Source: Methylophilaceae bacterium (lineage in GTDB: Bacteria; Pseudomonadota; Gammaproteobacteria; Burkholderiales; Methylophilaceae). From it: a stretch of DNA of 64,000 nt. The stretch is taken from positions 1-64,000 of the forward strand of contig JAPKBG010000004.1 in NCBI GenBank assembly GCA_028823485.1, read 5' to 3'. A program made the position numbers and the translations under genes. The notes below the pieces were generated by a model, which did not search any database, had not been told where the DNA came from, and saw only the letters and a list, made by a program, of their open reading frames with translations. Shown one piece after another: positions 1 through 10,461 of this stretch (the stretch's first letter is position 1; each line of letters starts with the position of its first letter).

Positions 1-25
1 CTGCCAAGCTATTTATTTATCTATT

Positions 26-48
26 AAAGCTCCGTTAGGAGCTTTTTT
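26..48 (+). terminator. Rho-independent terminator
   Basis: An 8-bp perfect stem (AAAGCTCC / GGAGCTTT) with a 4-base GTTA loop runs into a T tract. It ends whatever gene lies just left of the window and separates it from the rimP operon. Confidence 0.85.
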
Positions 49-155
49 AGTTTTTGCTGTTGTATTTCTGAGTGCTGTTAGTGTGTTCTGGCGCTATAAA
101 TGAGGTGGGTGCATTCCAATTCACTGAATTTATTGATATAATTACTTGATGATTA

Positions 156-176
156 GGGGCTGTATGCCCTTTTTTT
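156..176 (+). terminator. Attenuator-like hairpin before rimP
   Basis: GGGC, a 5-base TGTAT loop and GCCC are followed by seven Ts, giving a compact terminator-like element about 40 bases before the probable rimP start. It lies inside the 5' extension of the ORF-track reading frame, which argues against the start at 146. It could attenuate the rimP-nusA-infB transcript, a place where NusA-dependent termination is known in other bacteria. The stem is only 4-5 bp, so function is inferred. Confidence 0.5.
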
Positions 177-217
177 ATTTCCGCGGCATTCGTGTAGGTG
201 AACTTAAAGGATTGTTT

Positions 218-685
218 GTGCAAGATTTAGCAGGTTTGATTGATAAAACAGTAATGCAGCTTGGATTTGAGTTGGTAGACCTCGAGATGTCTAATCGAGG
301 AAAATTGTTACGTGTGTTTATTGATAAGCTTAATCCAAAAGATATTAAAGACAGTGTTGTTATTGAAGATTGTGTGTTGGTCAGCAATCAGCTAGGTAAC
401 GTATTAACTGTTGAGCACGAGATTGACTATGACAGGTTAGAGGTATCCTCGGCGGGTATGGATCGTGTTATTAAGAAAGAACAGGATTTTATTAGGTTTT
501 TAGGAGAGCGCGCGCAGGTTAAATTGCGAGCGCCAGTGATTGTTGAAGGCAAAGAGCCAAGAAAGAATTTTGTTGGCATTCTGCGTGGATTTGAAGATGG
601 GGTAATTCTGCTTGAGTGCGATGGTGTGGTCGAATCATTGCCGCTAAAGAGTATTGACAAAGCACGTTTAAGCCCACAGTTTTAA
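218..685 (+). CDS. rimP: Ribosome maturation factor RimP
   Basis: RimP helps assemble the 30S ribosomal subunit. The protein shows the family N-terminal pattern GFELVDLE and the SSAGMDR motif (the SSPGLDR equivalent of other RimPs), followed by the C-terminal SH3-like domain. The ORF track opens at 146, but the first 24 codons cross a terminator-like hairpin and have no family similarity. A GTG at 218 with AAAGG seven bases upstream gives about 155 residues, the normal RimP length, so I use it. It is the first gene of the rimP-nusA-infB-rbfA-truB cluster, an order conserved in proteobacteria. Product is confident; the exact start is less so. Confidence 0.9.
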   Translation: MQDLAGLIDKTVMQLGFELVDLEMSNRGKLLRVFIDKLNPKDIKDSVVIEDCVLVSNQLGNVLTVEHEIDYDRLEVSSAGMDRVIKKEQDFIRFLGERAQVKLRAPVIVEGKEPRKNFVGILRGFEDGVILLECDGVVESLPLKSIDKARLSPQF

Positions 686-751
686 TTTATTTAAGTTTTA
701 ATGGTTAGCATTTGGATCATTAAGTAATTATTTTCAGTTCGGAGAGAAGCG

Positions 752-2218
752 ATGAGTCGTGACATTTTATTATTAGTAGATGCTTTAGCACACGAGAAAA
801 ATGTGAGTGAAGAGATTGTGTTTACTGCCTTGGAATTGGCTTTAGCTTCAGCGACTAAGAAAAATCATGAAGATAATACTGATATTCGTGTTTCAATTGA
901 TCGTGAAACAGGTGAGTACGAAACATTTAGAAGATGGCAGTATGTTGAGTATGATTTATTAGAAAGTTCAGATTTTCAATTTGACGAAGAAGATGAGCGT
1001 GCAATGGGTCGTCAAATTGGCGACCACTATGAAGAGCCATTAGCGTCAATTGAGTTCGGACGTATTGGTGCACAAGCAGCGAAGCAAGTTATTTTGCAAA
1101 AGGTGCGTGAGGCTGAACGTGAGCAAATCTTAGAAGATTTCTTAGCTCGTGACGAAACCATGGTAACTGGCGTGATTAAACGCATGGAAAAAGGTAACGC
1201 GCTGATTGAAGTGGGTCGTCTTGAGTGTGTTATCCCGCGTGAGTCAATGATTCCAAAAGAGAATCTACGCGTTGGTGATCGTATTCGTGCTAATTTATCA
1301 CGTATTGAACGTGGTGCGCGTGGGCCTCAGTTGATTTTGTCGCGTATCGCGCCAGATTTTTTAACACGGTTGTTTGAATTAGAAGTGCCAGAAATCGAAG
1401 AAGGCTTATTAGAGATTCGTTCAGCAGCCCGTGACCCTGGCTTGCGTTCAAAAATTGCAGTTAAAACGAATGATCAGCGTTTAGACCCTGTTGGCACTTG
1501 TGTGGGTATGCGTGGTTCACGCGTACAAGCAGTGACTGGTGAGCTTGCTGGAGAGCGTGTTGACATCGTGTTGTGGAGCATGGAGCCAGCACAGTTTGTG
1601 ATAAATGCCATGGCGCCAGCTGAAGTGGCTAGTATTGTTGTGAATGAAGATACGCATAGTATGGATGTGGTGGTTGATGAAGATCAGTTAGCACTAGCTA
1701 TTGGTCGTAGTGGCCAAAATGTGCGCCTCGCTTCAGAGTTAACTGGTTGGACACTTAACATTCTGACAGTAGAAGAGGCTGAGAAGAAAACGCAAGATGA
1801 GTATGCCAACGTGAGTCAAATATTCATGGAGAAACTGGACGTTGATGAAGAAGTTGCAGAGATCTTGGCGCAAGAAGGCTTTAGCACTTTAGAAGAAATT
1901 GCTTATGTACCAATGGCTGAAATGGTTGAAATTGAAGCATTTGATGAAGATACGATTAATGAATTACGTTCACGTGCACGTGCGGCCTTATTAACGGAAG
2001 CGATTGCTAAAGAAGAAAAAGTCGACGATTCAGCTGAAGGTTTGATCAAAATGGAAGGCATGGACGATGAAACTGCTACGTTATTAGCTTCGAAAAAAGT
2101 GGTAACAATGAATGACTTGGCAGAACTGGCCGTTGATGAGTTAGTAGAGTTAAGCGGGATGGATGAAGAGCGAGCAAAAACACTCATTATGACAGCGCGC
2201 GCACCTTGGTTTGAATAA
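752..2218 (+). CDS. nusA: Transcription termination/antitermination protein NusA
   Basis: NusA binds RNA polymerase and nascent RNA and modulates pausing, termination and antitermination. The 488-residue length is normal for a proteobacterial NusA. The N-terminal polymerase-binding domain is followed by an S1 domain around residues 135-200, two KH domains (first GxxG-type loop at [11 protein letters not shown] near residue 250), and two acidic C-terminal helix-hairpin repeats. The ATG follows GGAGAGAAGCG, a good ribosome binding site. It lies 66 bases after rimP and 108 before infB in the same direction, so it is very likely co-transcribed with both. Confidence 0.97.
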   Translation: MSRDILLLVDALAHEKNVSEEIVFTALELALASATKKNHEDNTDIRVSIDRETGEYETFRRWQYVEYDLLESSDFQFDEEDERAMGRQIGDHYEEPLASIEFGRIGAQAAKQVILQKVREAEREQILEDFLARDETMVTGVIKRMEKGNALIEVGRLECVIPRESMIPKENLRVGDRIRANLSRIERGARGPQLILSRIAPDFLTRLFELEVPEIEEGLLEIRSAARDPGLRSKIAVKTNDQRLDPVGTCVGMRGSRVQAVTGELAGERVDIVLWSMEPAQFVINAMAPAEVASIVVNEDTHSMDVVVDEDQLALAIGRSGQNVRLASELTGWTLNILTVEEAEKKTQDEYANVSQIFMEKLDVDEEVAEILAQEGFSTLEEIAYVPMAEMVEIEAFDEDTINELRSRARAALLTEAIAKEEKVDDSAEGLIKMEGMDDETATLLASKKVVTMNDLAELAVDELVELSGMDEERAKTLIMTARAPWFE

Positions 2219-2326
2219 GGCAGTGGTTTGAATAAAGCAGTGGTTTGAGTAAGTCATGAATTTGAATATATCATGACTTAAAACGATAATTTAAAGCAGT
2301 AAAAAGTAGAGAAACTGGAGCAGTAA

Positions 2327-5035
2327 ATGGCACAATCAACCGTTAAACAATTCGCCACAGAGCTGGGGTTACCCATCACTTTGCTATTAGAGCAATTGAA
2401 AAGCGCGGGCGTAGATAAATCTGCTGTCGACGATCAATTAGGTGAAGCTGATAAAACAGCCTTGCTCGACTACTTACGTAAAGAGCATGGTGCCGCGCAA
2501 GCGCCAAAAAATAAAATCACGCTGACACGTAAGCAAAGTACTGAGATTAAAAAAACTGATAGTGACGGTAGAGCCCGTACGATTCAGGTTGAAGTGCGTA
2601 AAAAACGCGTGTTGATGCGGGAAGAAGCAAAAGAAGAGTCTGCACCAGTTAAGGTGGAAGAAGCTGAGGTGACCGTTGGTGAAGCAACCCCAGATCTTGT
2701 TGTTGAAGCTGTGGTTGAAGCGCCTGTAGCAGAGGCTGCACCAGAGCCTGTCGCAGAAGAAGTAACGATGCCAGTTGAGGTTGAGTCAGCTAAAGAAGTA
2801 AAGCCAAAGCCTGTTGAGGTTGCACCAGAGCTGGTTGTTAAGCGTAGAAAACAAGTGCTGACACCAGAGCAGATTGCGATTCGTGAAAAAGAAGCAGAGC
2901 GTCATGCCAAGCTGGTTGCTTTTCAGCAAGATGATTTACGTAAAAAAGAAGCGTTAAAACAGCGTCGAATCGATGAAGAGCAAAAACGTAAAGAGGCTGA
3001 AGAAGCTGCTGCAAAAGAAAAATCAAAAAAACTAAGTGAAGGAACATTGCATAAGCCAGCTGCAAAAGCAGGCGCTACAGCTGCAAAGCCAGGCGCTAGC
3101 AAAGACGCTAAAAAAGACAAAAGCAGCAATAAAGATTGGAACGATAAAGAAAACCGTAAGCGTGGCTTTAAAACACGCGGTGCACCAACAGCTAATGGTT
3201 GGCGCTCTAAAAAAGGCAAGAATAAGTCATCGCAAAAACAAGAGGATGAAGAAAACGCATTTGTTGCACCTACTGAGGCAGTGGTGCATGAGGTCTTGGT
3301 GCCAGAAACCTTGTCTGTTTCAGATTTGGCGAAGAAAATGTTTGTAAAAGCCAATGAGGTCATTAAAACCCTGATGGGTATGGGTATGATGGTAACCATC
3401 AACCAAGTGCTTGATCAAGAAACGGCGATTATTATCGTTGAAGAAATGGGCCATACTGCCATTGCAGCTGCAGATAATGACCCTGAAACATTCTTGGAAG
3501 AAGTTGAGCATGAGGATGCGGTCTTAGAGAAACGACCACCAGTGGTGACAGTGATGGGTCATGTTGACCATGGTAAAACATCGTTACTCGATTACATTCG
3601 GACCAGTAAGATTGCTGGCGGAGAAGCCGGCGGAATTACGCAGCATATTGGTGCTTACCATGTAGAAACGCCAAATGGTATGGTGACGTTCCTAGATACA
3701 CCAGGTCACGAAGCCTTTACGGCGATGCGGGCACGTGGTGCAAAAGCGACTGACGTTGTTATTTTGGTGGTCTCTGCTGATGACGGTGTGATGCCGCAAA
3801 CAAGAGAAGCGATTCACCATGCTAAGGCAGGTAATGTGCCATTAGTTGTTGCAATTAATAAAATTGATAAGCCAGACTCTGATCCAGAGCGTGTAAAAAT
3901 GGAATTGGTGGCAGAAGAAGTAGTGCCAGAAGAGTTTGGTGGCGAAGTCATGTTCCGTGAGGTATCTGCGAAAACTGGTCAAGGCATTGATGAGTTGCTT
4001 GAAGCCCTATTACTGCAAGCTGAAGTGCTTGAATTGCAAGCGGCGAAAAACGTACCTGCTAAAGGTTTGGTTATTGAAGGTCGCTTAGATAAGGGTCGAG
4101 GCCCAGTTTCTACGATACTCGTACAATCAGGCACATTGAAGCGTGGCGATATGTTACTTGCTGGTAGCACTTATGGCCGTGTTCGAGCCATGTTAGATGA
4201 AACAGGTACGGAAATTAAAGAAGCAGGACCATCGATTCCTGTTGAGGTTTTAGGTTTGTCTGATGTCCCAGCTTCTGGTGAAGAAGTGATTGTCTTGAAT
4301 GATGAGCGTAAAGCGCGTGAAATCGCGATTTTCCGTCAAGGTAGGTTCCGTGATGTGAAGTTTGCGAAACAGCAGGCAGCGAAACTTGAAAATATGATGG
4401 GAAAAATGGCGGATGGCGAAGTGCAAACGCTAGGCTTGATTATTAAATCTGACGTACAAGGTTCAAATGAGGCGTTAGAAACAAGCCTACTCAAGCTAGC
4501 GACTGAAGAAGTCCGTGTGAATATTATTCACACTGGCGTTGGTGCTATTAGTGAGTCTGACGTTAACTTGGCCATGGCTTCAAATGCGGTATTGATTGGC
4601 TTTAATGTACGTGCCGATACTGGCGCGCGTAAGTTGGTTGAAGCGAACGGCGTCGATGTACGCTACTACAATATTATTTATGAAGCGGTTGATGAAATTA
4701 AAGCGGCACTGAGTGGAATGTTGGCACCAGAGAAACGTGAAAGTATTATCGGTAGTGTTGAAATTCGTGAAGTATTCCGTATTTCTAAAATCGGTGCAGT
4801 CGCTGGTTGTTATGTGCGAGATGGCCGTATTACAAGTGAATCAAAAATCCGCGTATTACGTGACAATCTAATTATTCACACAGGTGAATTAGATTCATTG
4901 AAACGCTTTAAAGATGACGTAAAAGAAGTAAAAAACAACTTTGAATGTGGTCTTTCATTGAAAGGTTATAACGACCTTGATGTGGGCGATTTATTAGAAG
5001 TCTATGAAGTATTAGAGATTGCTCGCTCACTATAA
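2327..5035 (+). CDS. infB: Translation initiation factor IF-2
   Basis: IF-2 is the GTPase that brings initiator tRNA to the 30S subunit and promotes 50S joining. The 902-residue protein has an IF2_N domain at the start, a long lysine/glutamate/alanine-rich linker (about residues 90-320), a second IF2_N module, then the G domain. GTP-binding motifs are GHVDHGKT near residue 411, DTPGHE and NKID. Domains II to IV follow. The start has GGAG upstream. The linker is low-complexity and produces several shadow ORFs on both strands. The stop codon overlaps the rbfA start by one base, which implies translational coupling. Confidence 0.98.
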   Translation: MAQSTVKQFATELGLPITLLLEQLKSAGVDKSAVDDQLGEADKTALLDYLRKEHGAAQAPKNKITLTRKQSTEIKKTDSDGRARTIQVEVRKKRVLMREEAKEESAPVKVEEAEVTVGEATPDLVVEAVVEAPVAEAAPEPVAEEVTMPVEVESAKEVKPKPVEVAPELVVKRRKQVLTPEQIAIREKEAERHAKLVAFQQDDLRKKEALKQRRIDEEQKRKEAEEAAAKEKSKKLSEGTLHKPAAKAGATAAKPGASKDAKKDKSSNKDWNDKENRKRGFKTRGAPTANGWRSKKGKNKSSQKQEDEENAFVAPTEAVVHEVLVPETLSVSDLAKKMFVKANEVIKTLMGMGMMVTINQVLDQETAIIIVEEMGHTAIAAADNDPETFLEEVEHEDAVLEKRPPVVTVMGHVDHGKTSLLDYIRTSKIAGGEAGGITQHIGAYHVETPNGMVTFLDTPGHEAFTAMRARGAKATDVVILVVSADDGVMPQTREAIHHAKAGNVPLVVAINKIDKPDSDPERVKMELVAEEVVPEEFGGEVMFREVSAKTGQGIDELLEALLLQAEVLELQAAKNVPAKGLVIEGRLDKGRGPVSTILVQSGTLKRGDMLLAGSTYGRVRAMLDETGTEIKEAGPSIPVEVLGLSDVPASGEEVIVLNDERKAREIAIFRQGRFRDVKFAKQQAAKLENMMGKMADGEVQTLGLIIKSDVQGSNEALETSLLKLATEEVRVNIIHTGVGAISESDVNLAMASNAVLIGFNVRADTGARKLVEANGVDVRYYNIIYEAVDEIKAALSGMLAPEKRESIIGSVEIREVFRISKIGAVAGCYVRDGRITSESKIRVLRDNLIIHTGELDSLKRFKDDVKEVKNNFECGLSLKGYNDLDVGDLLEVYEVLEIARSL

Positions 5036-5418
5036 TGGCAAAAGCCTTTTCAAGGTCTAGCCGAGTAGCTGAACAAATGCGCCGTGAATTAGCGGATTTG
5101 TTGCAGTTCGAAGTGAAAGACCCGCGTGTTGGCATGGTGACAGTAACTGAGGTGGAGGTCACTGGAGACATGGAGCATGCTAAGGTCTTTTATAGTGCAG
5201 CAGCAGGTACGCCAGAGTTGCAAGCTGGCTTAGAAAAGTCGTCTGGCTTTTTACGCTCACAAGTGGCTAAGCGGATGTTGTTACGCAAGGTGCCTCAGCT
5301 GCACTTTCAATATGATGCTTCTTCAGACTATAGTATGAAAATGACCAAATTGATTGATGAAGCATTAGCAAATAGTCCAAAAGACGACAACGACCGTAAA
5401 GATAGTTCAGAAGACTAA
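5035..5418 (+). CDS. rbfA: 30S ribosome-binding factor RbfA
   Basis: RbfA is a small KH-fold protein that binds the 30S subunit and supports 16S rRNA 5' maturation, especially in the cold. At 127 residues it has the usual length. The opening FSRSSRVAEQMRRELADLL and the segment VKDPRVGMVTVTEVEVTGD are typical of the family. The ATG uses the last base of the infB stop (TAATG), so the two are coupled. The C-terminal tail is short and charged. It sits between infB and truB as in most proteobacteria. Confidence 0.96.
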   Translation: MAKAFSRSSRVAEQMRRELADLLQFEVKDPRVGMVTVTEVEVTGDMEHAKVFYSAAAGTPELQAGLEKSSGFLRSQVAKRMLLRKVPQLHFQYDASSDYSMKMTKLIDEALANSPKDDNDRKDSSED

Positions 5419-5422
5419 GCTT

Positions 5423-6322
5423 TTGCAGTTCCGACGCACGAAAAGAAAAATTGATGGTATTTTATTGCTAGATAAGCCACTCGGCTATTCTTCCAACCAA
5501 GCATTACAAAAAATAAAATGGCTATTCCAAGCCACCAAAGCTGGCCATACTGGCACCTTAGATCCACTTGCGACAGGTTTGCTTCCGATTTGCTTGGGTG
5601 AAGCAACTAAGTTTGCGCAACATGTGACCGATGCCGGCAAAACCTATATTGCTAACATCAAGTTTGGTGTTCAAACCAGGACTGGCGATGCTGAAGGTGA
5701 AGTTGTTTCAACTAAGCCTGTCAATATAACCAAATCTGAGCTAGAGCAAGCTTGTCAGAAATTCTTGGGTGAAGTTAGCCAAGTGCCACCGATGTATTCT
5801 GCGTTAAAACATAAGGGCAAGCCTTTGTATGAGTATGCGAGAGCTGGCATTGAAATTGAACGTCCAGCAAGGCAAGTCACTATTACAAAAATCGCGGTAG
5901 ATTCGTTTATAAATGATGAAGCTATTATTACTGTTAGCTGCAGCAAAGGTACTTATATCCGCACGTTAGCAGAAGATATCGCCAATACCCTGGATAATCA
6001 CGCACATTTAATTGGTTTGCGACGAATTGAAACGGCTGGTTATGATATTGCTGATGCGATGACAATCGAAGCCGTTGAAGAGCTAGCAATGGAGTTACGC
6101 GATGCACAACTGCTGCCAGTAGACACGGCGATTAGTGTATTACCGAAAATTACGATCAGTGCTGACGCGGCTTTTTACTTTAAGCAAGGGCAGGCTTTTT
6201 GGGAAGCTGGCAGTATTCCAGATGGTGAGTTGCGCGTGTATGCCGAAGATGGTGTTTTTCTTGGCTTAGGAAAATTAATGGAAGACGGAAAAATCACCGC
6301 AAAGCGATTAGTCCATTTGTAA
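5423..6322 (+). CDS. truB: tRNA pseudouridine(55) synthase TruB
   Basis: TruB makes pseudouridine 55 in the T loop of tRNAs. The catalytic aspartate is in GTLDPLATGLLP, and the KxxGYSSNQAL and GTYIRTLAEDI segments match the family. The 299 residues include the C-terminal PUA-like part. The ORF begins with TTG at 5423, four bases after the rbfA stop, and I see no in-frame ATG that would keep the conserved N-terminus, so TTG is the likely start. It closes the rimP-truB operon; the next gene is about 150 bases away and unrelated. Confidence 0.95.
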   Translation: MQFRRTKRKIDGILLLDKPLGYSSNQALQKIKWLFQATKAGHTGTLDPLATGLLPICLGEATKFAQHVTDAGKTYIANIKFGVQTRTGDAEGEVVSTKPVNITKSELEQACQKFLGEVSQVPPMYSALKHKGKPLYEYARAGIEIERPARQVTITKIAVDSFINDEAIITVSCSKGTYIRTLAEDIANTLDNHAHLIGLRRIETAGYDIADAMTIEAVEELAMELRDAQLLPVDTAISVLPKITISADAAFYFKQGQAFWEAGSIPDGELRVYAEDGVFLGLGKLMEDGKITAKRLVHL

Positions 6323-6474
6323 CAGTACGACAAAACGCTCACACAGCCCTTTTAAAGCTTTAAAATTCTTGCGCTTTTACGATAACGCGCTACCCTGACA
6401 GTTAGTGTTTTGTCATTTATCTACCACACACAAGGGTAGTCGGCATTGCCTATTTCTATAAGTGAGGGTAACCC

Positions 6475-7137
6475 ATGACAACGCCAATCCGCGTCAAGTA
6501 TCAAACCATCGAAATCGGTAGCATCGATATTCATTTGTGTACATTACGAGATAAGCAACAATATAGTGATCCAGACGATATTGCAAAAAATCTCGGTATC
6601 AATGATACCTTGTGGCCACTATTTGGTGTGGTATGGCCTTCTAGCTTAGTGCTCGCACATTATATGAATGACTATGCAACGGATGGTAAGCGAATACTAG
6701 AAATTGGTTGTGGTATGGCATTAACCAGTTTAATGCTCAACAAGCAACACGCTGACATCACAGCAACCGATCATCACCCAGAGGTTGGCGACTTCTTGAA
6801 ACGCAACTCTGAGCTTAATCATGATGCGGATATTCAATACGAACGTGCTGATTGGTCAGAAGATACTGATTCTTTAGGTCGGTTTGATCTGATTATTGGT
6901 AGTGATATTTTGTATGAAGATGAACATATTCAGCAATTAGCCAATTTTGTTGAACAACATAGCCTGCCTAATTGTGAGGTGGTCTTAGTTGACCCAGGAA
7001 GAGGCAGAAAAAATAAACTAGGCTTGCAGATGGAAAAACACGGCTATCAAAGTGAGCAAATAAAACCAATAAATACCGATTACTTAGAAATGCCATTTAA
7101 AGGCTTTGTATTGAAATACTGGCGAACTGCTAAGTAA
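6475..7137 (+). CDS. Class I SAM-dependent methyltransferase (lysine methyltransferase-like)
   Basis: A 220-residue Rossmann-fold methyltransferase. SAM-binding motif I is ILEIGCGMALTSL near residues 75-87, the acidic motif II follows in the TATDHHPEV region, and DLIIGSDILYED matches the post-motif segment of the Methyltransf_16 group (METTL21/ETF-beta lysine methyltransferase-like). Substrate is unknown; protein lysine methylation is a guess from the family. It starts at an ATG after GTGAGGGTAACCC. It stands alone between truB and the rpsO promoter, and the 150-base gap before it holds no clear element. Confidence 0.8.
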   Translation: MTTPIRVKYQTIEIGSIDIHLCTLRDKQQYSDPDDIAKNLGINDTLWPLFGVVWPSSLVLAHYMNDYATDGKRILEIGCGMALTSLMLNKQHADITATDHHPEVGDFLKRNSELNHDADIQYERADWSEDTDSLGRFDLIIGSDILYEDEHIQQLANFVEQHSLPNCEVVLVDPGRGRKNKLGLQMEKHGYQSEQIKPINTDYLEMPFKGFVLKYWRTAK

Positions 7138-7201
7138 AAGGTGAAAAGAATCACAAAAAACGATAAATTGACTTAAAAACAGAAGCTTAAGCCCGAAAAG
7201 T

Positions 7202-7230
7202 TTGGTGTTTTGTGAGTTTATGTCTATAAT
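7202..7230 (+). promoter_or_regulatory. Sigma-70 promoter of rpsO
   Basis: TTGGTG at 7202-7207 and a perfect TATAAT at 7225-7230 are separated by 17 bases, a near-consensus promoter. It leaves a leader of about 95 bases before rpsO. In other proteobacteria this leader folds into a pseudoknot bound by S15; here complementary GTTAG/CTAAC segments occur in the leader, but I cannot fold it reliably. Confidence 0.7.
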
Positions 7231-7332
7231 GCTCGTCTCATGTGATTAAGCATGTAAATTGAATGCAAGCGCAGGTTAGGTAAATAGGTTACTTCGCTAT
7301 GTTTGTATTGACGCTAACTTAAGGATATAAAG

Positions 7333-7602
7333 ATGGCAGTTACAGCGCAAGACTCAGCAAAAATTATTAAAGAATATCAACGTGCCCCAAATGATACGGC
7401 TAGCCCAGAAGTGCAAGTGGCATTGTTAACAAACCGTATTACTTACTTAACAGAGCATTTTAAAGCAAACAAAAAAGACAATCACTCACGTCGTGGTTTG
7501 TTGGCTATGGTTAGCCAGCGACGTAAGTTATTAGATTATCTTAAAGGTAGAGACGCAAGCCGTTATCAAGCATTAATTAGTAAACTAGGCTTACGTAAAT
7601 AA
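7333..7602 (+). CDS. rpsO: 30S ribosomal protein S15
   Basis: S15 binds 16S rRNA and is an early assembly protein. The 89-residue length is exactly the family norm, and the segments [35 protein letters not shown] and [12 protein letters not shown] are diagnostic. AAGGATATAAAG precedes the ATG. A strong promoter lies about 100 bases upstream and a strong terminator downstream, followed by pnp. That rpsO-pnp arrangement is widespread, with pnp partly fed by read-through. Confidence 0.98.
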   Translation: MAVTAQDSAKIIKEYQRAPNDTASPEVQVALLTNRITYLTEHFKANKKDNHSRRGLLAMVSQRRKLLDYLKGRDASRYQALISKLGLRK

Positions 7603-7640
7603 TTTCTGTAAATGCGTTATTCGCCTTTATAGATGTGTAG

Positions 7641-7677
7641 AAAGTCGATTGCATTTAACGATGCGTCGGCTTTTTTT
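7641..7677 (+). terminator. Rho-independent terminator after rpsO
   Basis: A stem of about 13 bp (AAAGTCGATTGCAT against ATGCGTCGGCTTT, with one G-U pair and one bulged base) runs into seven Ts. It lies between rpsO and pnp and should reduce transcription into pnp. Confidence 0.85.
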
Positions 7678-7730
7678 ATTGTTTGATTGCTATTGGGTAG
7701 TGAATAGCAATCTATTGAAAAGGAAAACAA

Positions 7731-9836
7731 ATGTTTAATAAAGTAACGAAAAGTATTCAATATGGCGATCACACGCTAACGCTAGAAACTGGTGAGATTG
7801 CTCGCCAAGCTGATGCGACCGTGATGGTGAGCTATGGTGATACAGTTGTAATGGTTGCGGTTACTAGCCGTAGCGAAGTTAAAGCGGGTCAAGATTTCTT
7901 CCCTTTAACTGTTGATTACATGGAAAAAACATACGCTGCAGGTAAGATTCCTGGTAGCTTCTTTAAGCGTGAAGGCCGACCTTCAGAAAAAGAAACACTG
8001 ACATCACGTTTAATCGATCGTCCGTTACGTCCACTGTTCCCAGAGTCGTTTTACAATGAAGTGCAAGTGGTGGCAACAGTGATATCGTCAGATCCTGAAA
8101 TTGATTCAGATATTCCTGCGATTATTGGTGCTTCTGCTGCGATGTCATTATCTGGCATTCCATTCTTTGGCCCGTTAGGTGCTGCGCGTGTTGGTTATAT
8201 TGATGGCGAGTACATCCTTAACCCAAGTAAAACACAAATGGAAACAACTGACCTAGATTTGGTTGTTGCAGCAACTGAAACAGCTGTCATGATGGTTGAG
8301 TCTGAGGCGAAAGAGCTTTCAGAAGCAGTAATGTTGGGTGCAGTAACATTCGGTCATGAAGCAATGCAACCAGTCATTAAAATGATTAATGAATTAGCTG
8401 CTGAAGCAGGTAAGGACGCATGGGATTGGAAAGCACTTGAGCCAGATGCTGCGTTAATCGAAAAAGTAAAAAACCTAATCGGTGCAGATGTTGATGCTGC
8501 TTTCAAAATTAAAGAAAAAGGCGAGCGTTCAGCGAAGTTAAGCGAAATCAAAAAACGTTTAACAGATGCGCTCATTACTGAAGAAACTTCAACAGAAGAA
8601 GCCAATAAAATTAAAGGTGAGTTCTTTAACTTAGAAGCACAGACAGTGCGTAGCCAAATTTTGAATGGTGATCCACGTATTGATGGCCGTGATACACGTA
8701 CAGTGAGGCCTATTAGCATTCGTACGGGTGTATTGCCACGTACCCATGGTTCTGCCTTGTTTACGCGTGGTGAGACGCAGGCATTGGTTGTAGCAACATT
8801 AGGTACTGGCCGCGATGAGCAAAAAGTTGACGCCTTGCAAGGTGAGTTTACTGACAACTTTATGTTGCATTACAACTTCCCTCCATACGCAACTGGTGAA
8901 ACCGGTCGCGTTGGCACACCTAAGCGTCGTGAAATTGGTCATGGCCGTTTAGCTAAACGTGCATTGATTGCTGCATTGCCTCCTAAAGAAGACTTTGATT
9001 ACACAATGCGTGTGGTTTCAGAGATTACTGAATCAAATGGTTCTAGCTCTATGGCCTCTGTTTGTGGTGGTACTTTAGCATTGATGGATGCTGGCGTACC
9101 AATGAAAGCACCAGTAGCAGGTATTGCAATGGGCTTAATTAAAGATGGTAACCGCGTTGCTGTGTTGACTGATATTTTGGGTGATGAAGATCACTTAGGC
9201 GATATGGATTTTAAAGTAGCTGGTTCATTAAATGGTATTACTGCTTTGCAAATGGATATTAAAATCACCGGTATTACAGCACAAATTATGGAGGCTGCTT
9301 TAGCACAAGCCAAAGAAGGTCGTCAGCATATCTTAGCCATCATGCAAGAAGCGCTAGAGGCTGCTGACACTGAGATGTCTGAATTTGCACCACGTATTAT
9401 CAGTGTAAAAATAAACCCTGATAAAATCCGTGACGTGATTGGTAAAGGCGGTGCTGTGATTCAAGCATTGACTAAAGAAACCAATACTAATATCGACATC
9501 GATGAAGACGGTACTGTGAAAATTGCATGTACGAGCGCTGAAGAAGGTGAAGAAGCGAAACGGCGTATTGAAGAGATTACTGCTGATGTTGAAGTAGGTC
9601 AAATCTACGAAGGCCCAGTTGTTAAAGTATTAGACTTCGGTGCTGTAGTTTCATTGATCCCAGGTAAAGATGGCTTGGTTCATATTTCACAAATCGCACA
9701 TCAACGTGTGAATGCAGTCAGCGACTTCGTTAAAGAAGGCGACACTGTTAAAGTGAAAGTAGTTGAGATCGACGGTAAAGGCAAAGTGCGCTTAAGCATG
9801 AAAGCTTTGATCGAAGAGCCTGCTAAAGACGCTTAG
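7731..9836 (+). CDS. pnp: Polyribonucleotide nucleotidyltransferase (PNPase)
   Basis: PNPase is a phosphorolytic 3'-to-5' exoribonuclease and degradosome component. The 701 residues carry two RNase PH domains (the first about 1-210, the second about 310-540), an intervening helical domain, a KH domain with [10 protein letters not shown] near residue 570, and an S1 domain with [19 protein letters not shown] near 640-670. The GRRE-type basic residues of the second core appear in [15 protein letters not shown]. The ATG follows AAAGGAAAAC. It is followed by a strong terminator. Confidence 0.98.
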   Translation: MFNKVTKSIQYGDHTLTLETGEIARQADATVMVSYGDTVVMVAVTSRSEVKAGQDFFPLTVDYMEKTYAAGKIPGSFFKREGRPSEKETLTSRLIDRPLRPLFPESFYNEVQVVATVISSDPEIDSDIPAIIGASAAMSLSGIPFFGPLGAARVGYIDGEYILNPSKTQMETTDLDLVVAATETAVMMVESEAKELSEAVMLGAVTFGHEAMQPVIKMINELAAEAGKDAWDWKALEPDAALIEKVKNLIGADVDAAFKIKEKGERSAKLSEIKKRLTDALITEETSTEEANKIKGEFFNLEAQTVRSQILNGDPRIDGRDTRTVRPISIRTGVLPRTHGSALFTRGETQALVVATLGTGRDEQKVDALQGEFTDNFMLHYNFPPYATGETGRVGTPKRREIGHGRLAKRALIAALPPKEDFDYTMRVVSEITESNGSSSMASVCGGTLALMDAGVPMKAPVAGIAMGLIKDGNRVAVLTDILGDEDHLGDMDFKVAGSLNGITALQMDIKITGITAQIMEAALAQAKEGRQHILAIMQEALEAADTEMSEFAPRIISVKINPDKIRDVIGKGGAVIQALTKETNTNIDIDEDGTVKIACTSAEEGEEAKRRIEEITADVEVGQIYEGPVVKVLDFGAVVSLIPGKDGLVHISQIAHQRVNAVSDFVKEGDTVKVKVVEIDGKGKVRLSMKALIEEPAKDA

Positions 9837-9857
9837 TAATCAGTTAGTCTGAAGTAA

Positions 9858-9885
9858 TAAAAAAGCCCGCTTAGCGGGCTTTTTT
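9858..9885 (+). terminator. Bidirectional terminator between pnp and dksA
   Basis: AAAAAAGCCCGC, a TTA loop and GCGGGCTTTTTT form a perfect stem with A and T tracts on both sides, so it can end both pnp (plus) and dksA (minus), which converge here. Confidence 0.92.
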
Positions 9886-9936
9886 GTAGGCGTTGTTTTT
9901 AGATAAAGCGTGTAACGCCAAGTTGTTTAAGTCGCT

Positions 9937-10359
9937 TTATTTTGCAACTTGTCTTTCTCTTAACTCAGCAAGTGTTTTGCAATCAATGCATAAGGTTGCT
10001 GTTGGGCGAGCTTCAAGACGCTTCAGGCCAATTTCAATGCCACAGCTTTCGCAGTAGCCATATTCTGCAGCATCAATGTTGCGCAAAGTGCCATCAATTT
10101 TTTTAATTAATTTACGTTCGCGGTCACGGTTACGTAACTCAAGCGCCATATCCGATTCTTGGCTAGCACGGTCATTCGGGTCAGCAAACGTAGCGGAATC
10201 ATCCTGCATGTGATGTACCGTGCGGTCAATATCATTACTTAGTTCAGTTTTCCACTTGTCTAAAATCGCGCGAAAGTGCTTTAGCTGTTTTTTATTCATA
10301 TACACTTCATCAGGTTTTTCCTGATAAGGAATGAAACTAATATTCGGTTTTTTACCCAT
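9937..10359 (-). CDS. dksA: RNA polymerase-binding transcription factor DksA
   Basis: DksA binds in the secondary channel of RNA polymerase and acts with ppGpp in the stringent response. The coiled-coil body includes HMQDDSATFADPNDRASQESD, where DPNDR carries the tip aspartates. The zinc finger is CESCG...CIDC near the C-terminus, followed by KTLAELRERQ. The ORF track starts at 10443, but those 28 extra residues have no family similarity. ATG at 10359 gives about 140 residues and begins just before the conserved PYQEKPDEVYM, so I prefer it. The upstream signal is weak, so the start is moderately sure. Confidence 0.95.
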   Translation of the reverse strand: MGKKPNISFIPYQEKPDEVYMNKKQLKHFRAILDKWKTELSNDIDRTVHHMQDDSATFADPNDRASQESDMALELRNRDRERKLIKKIDGTLRNIDAAEYGYCESCGIEIGLKRLEARPTATLCIDCKTLAELRERQVAK

Positions 10360-10461
10360 TTTTATGCCCAAAAAACTACTTAATAAAACAAATTTTGTAA
10401 GAATTTTACCGCGTGATTCTACATGATTCTTTGCCAGATGCAAGAGGTTTGCACTGCCAAG

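Noticed and set aside
146-217. 5' extension of the rimP ORF to 146
   Set aside because: The stretch covers a terminator-like hairpin and has no RimP-like sequence; the GTG at 218 has a ribosome site and gives normal length.
2923-3402. Minus-strand 159-aa ORF in infB
   Set aside because: It is the complement of the low-complexity linker of IF-2.
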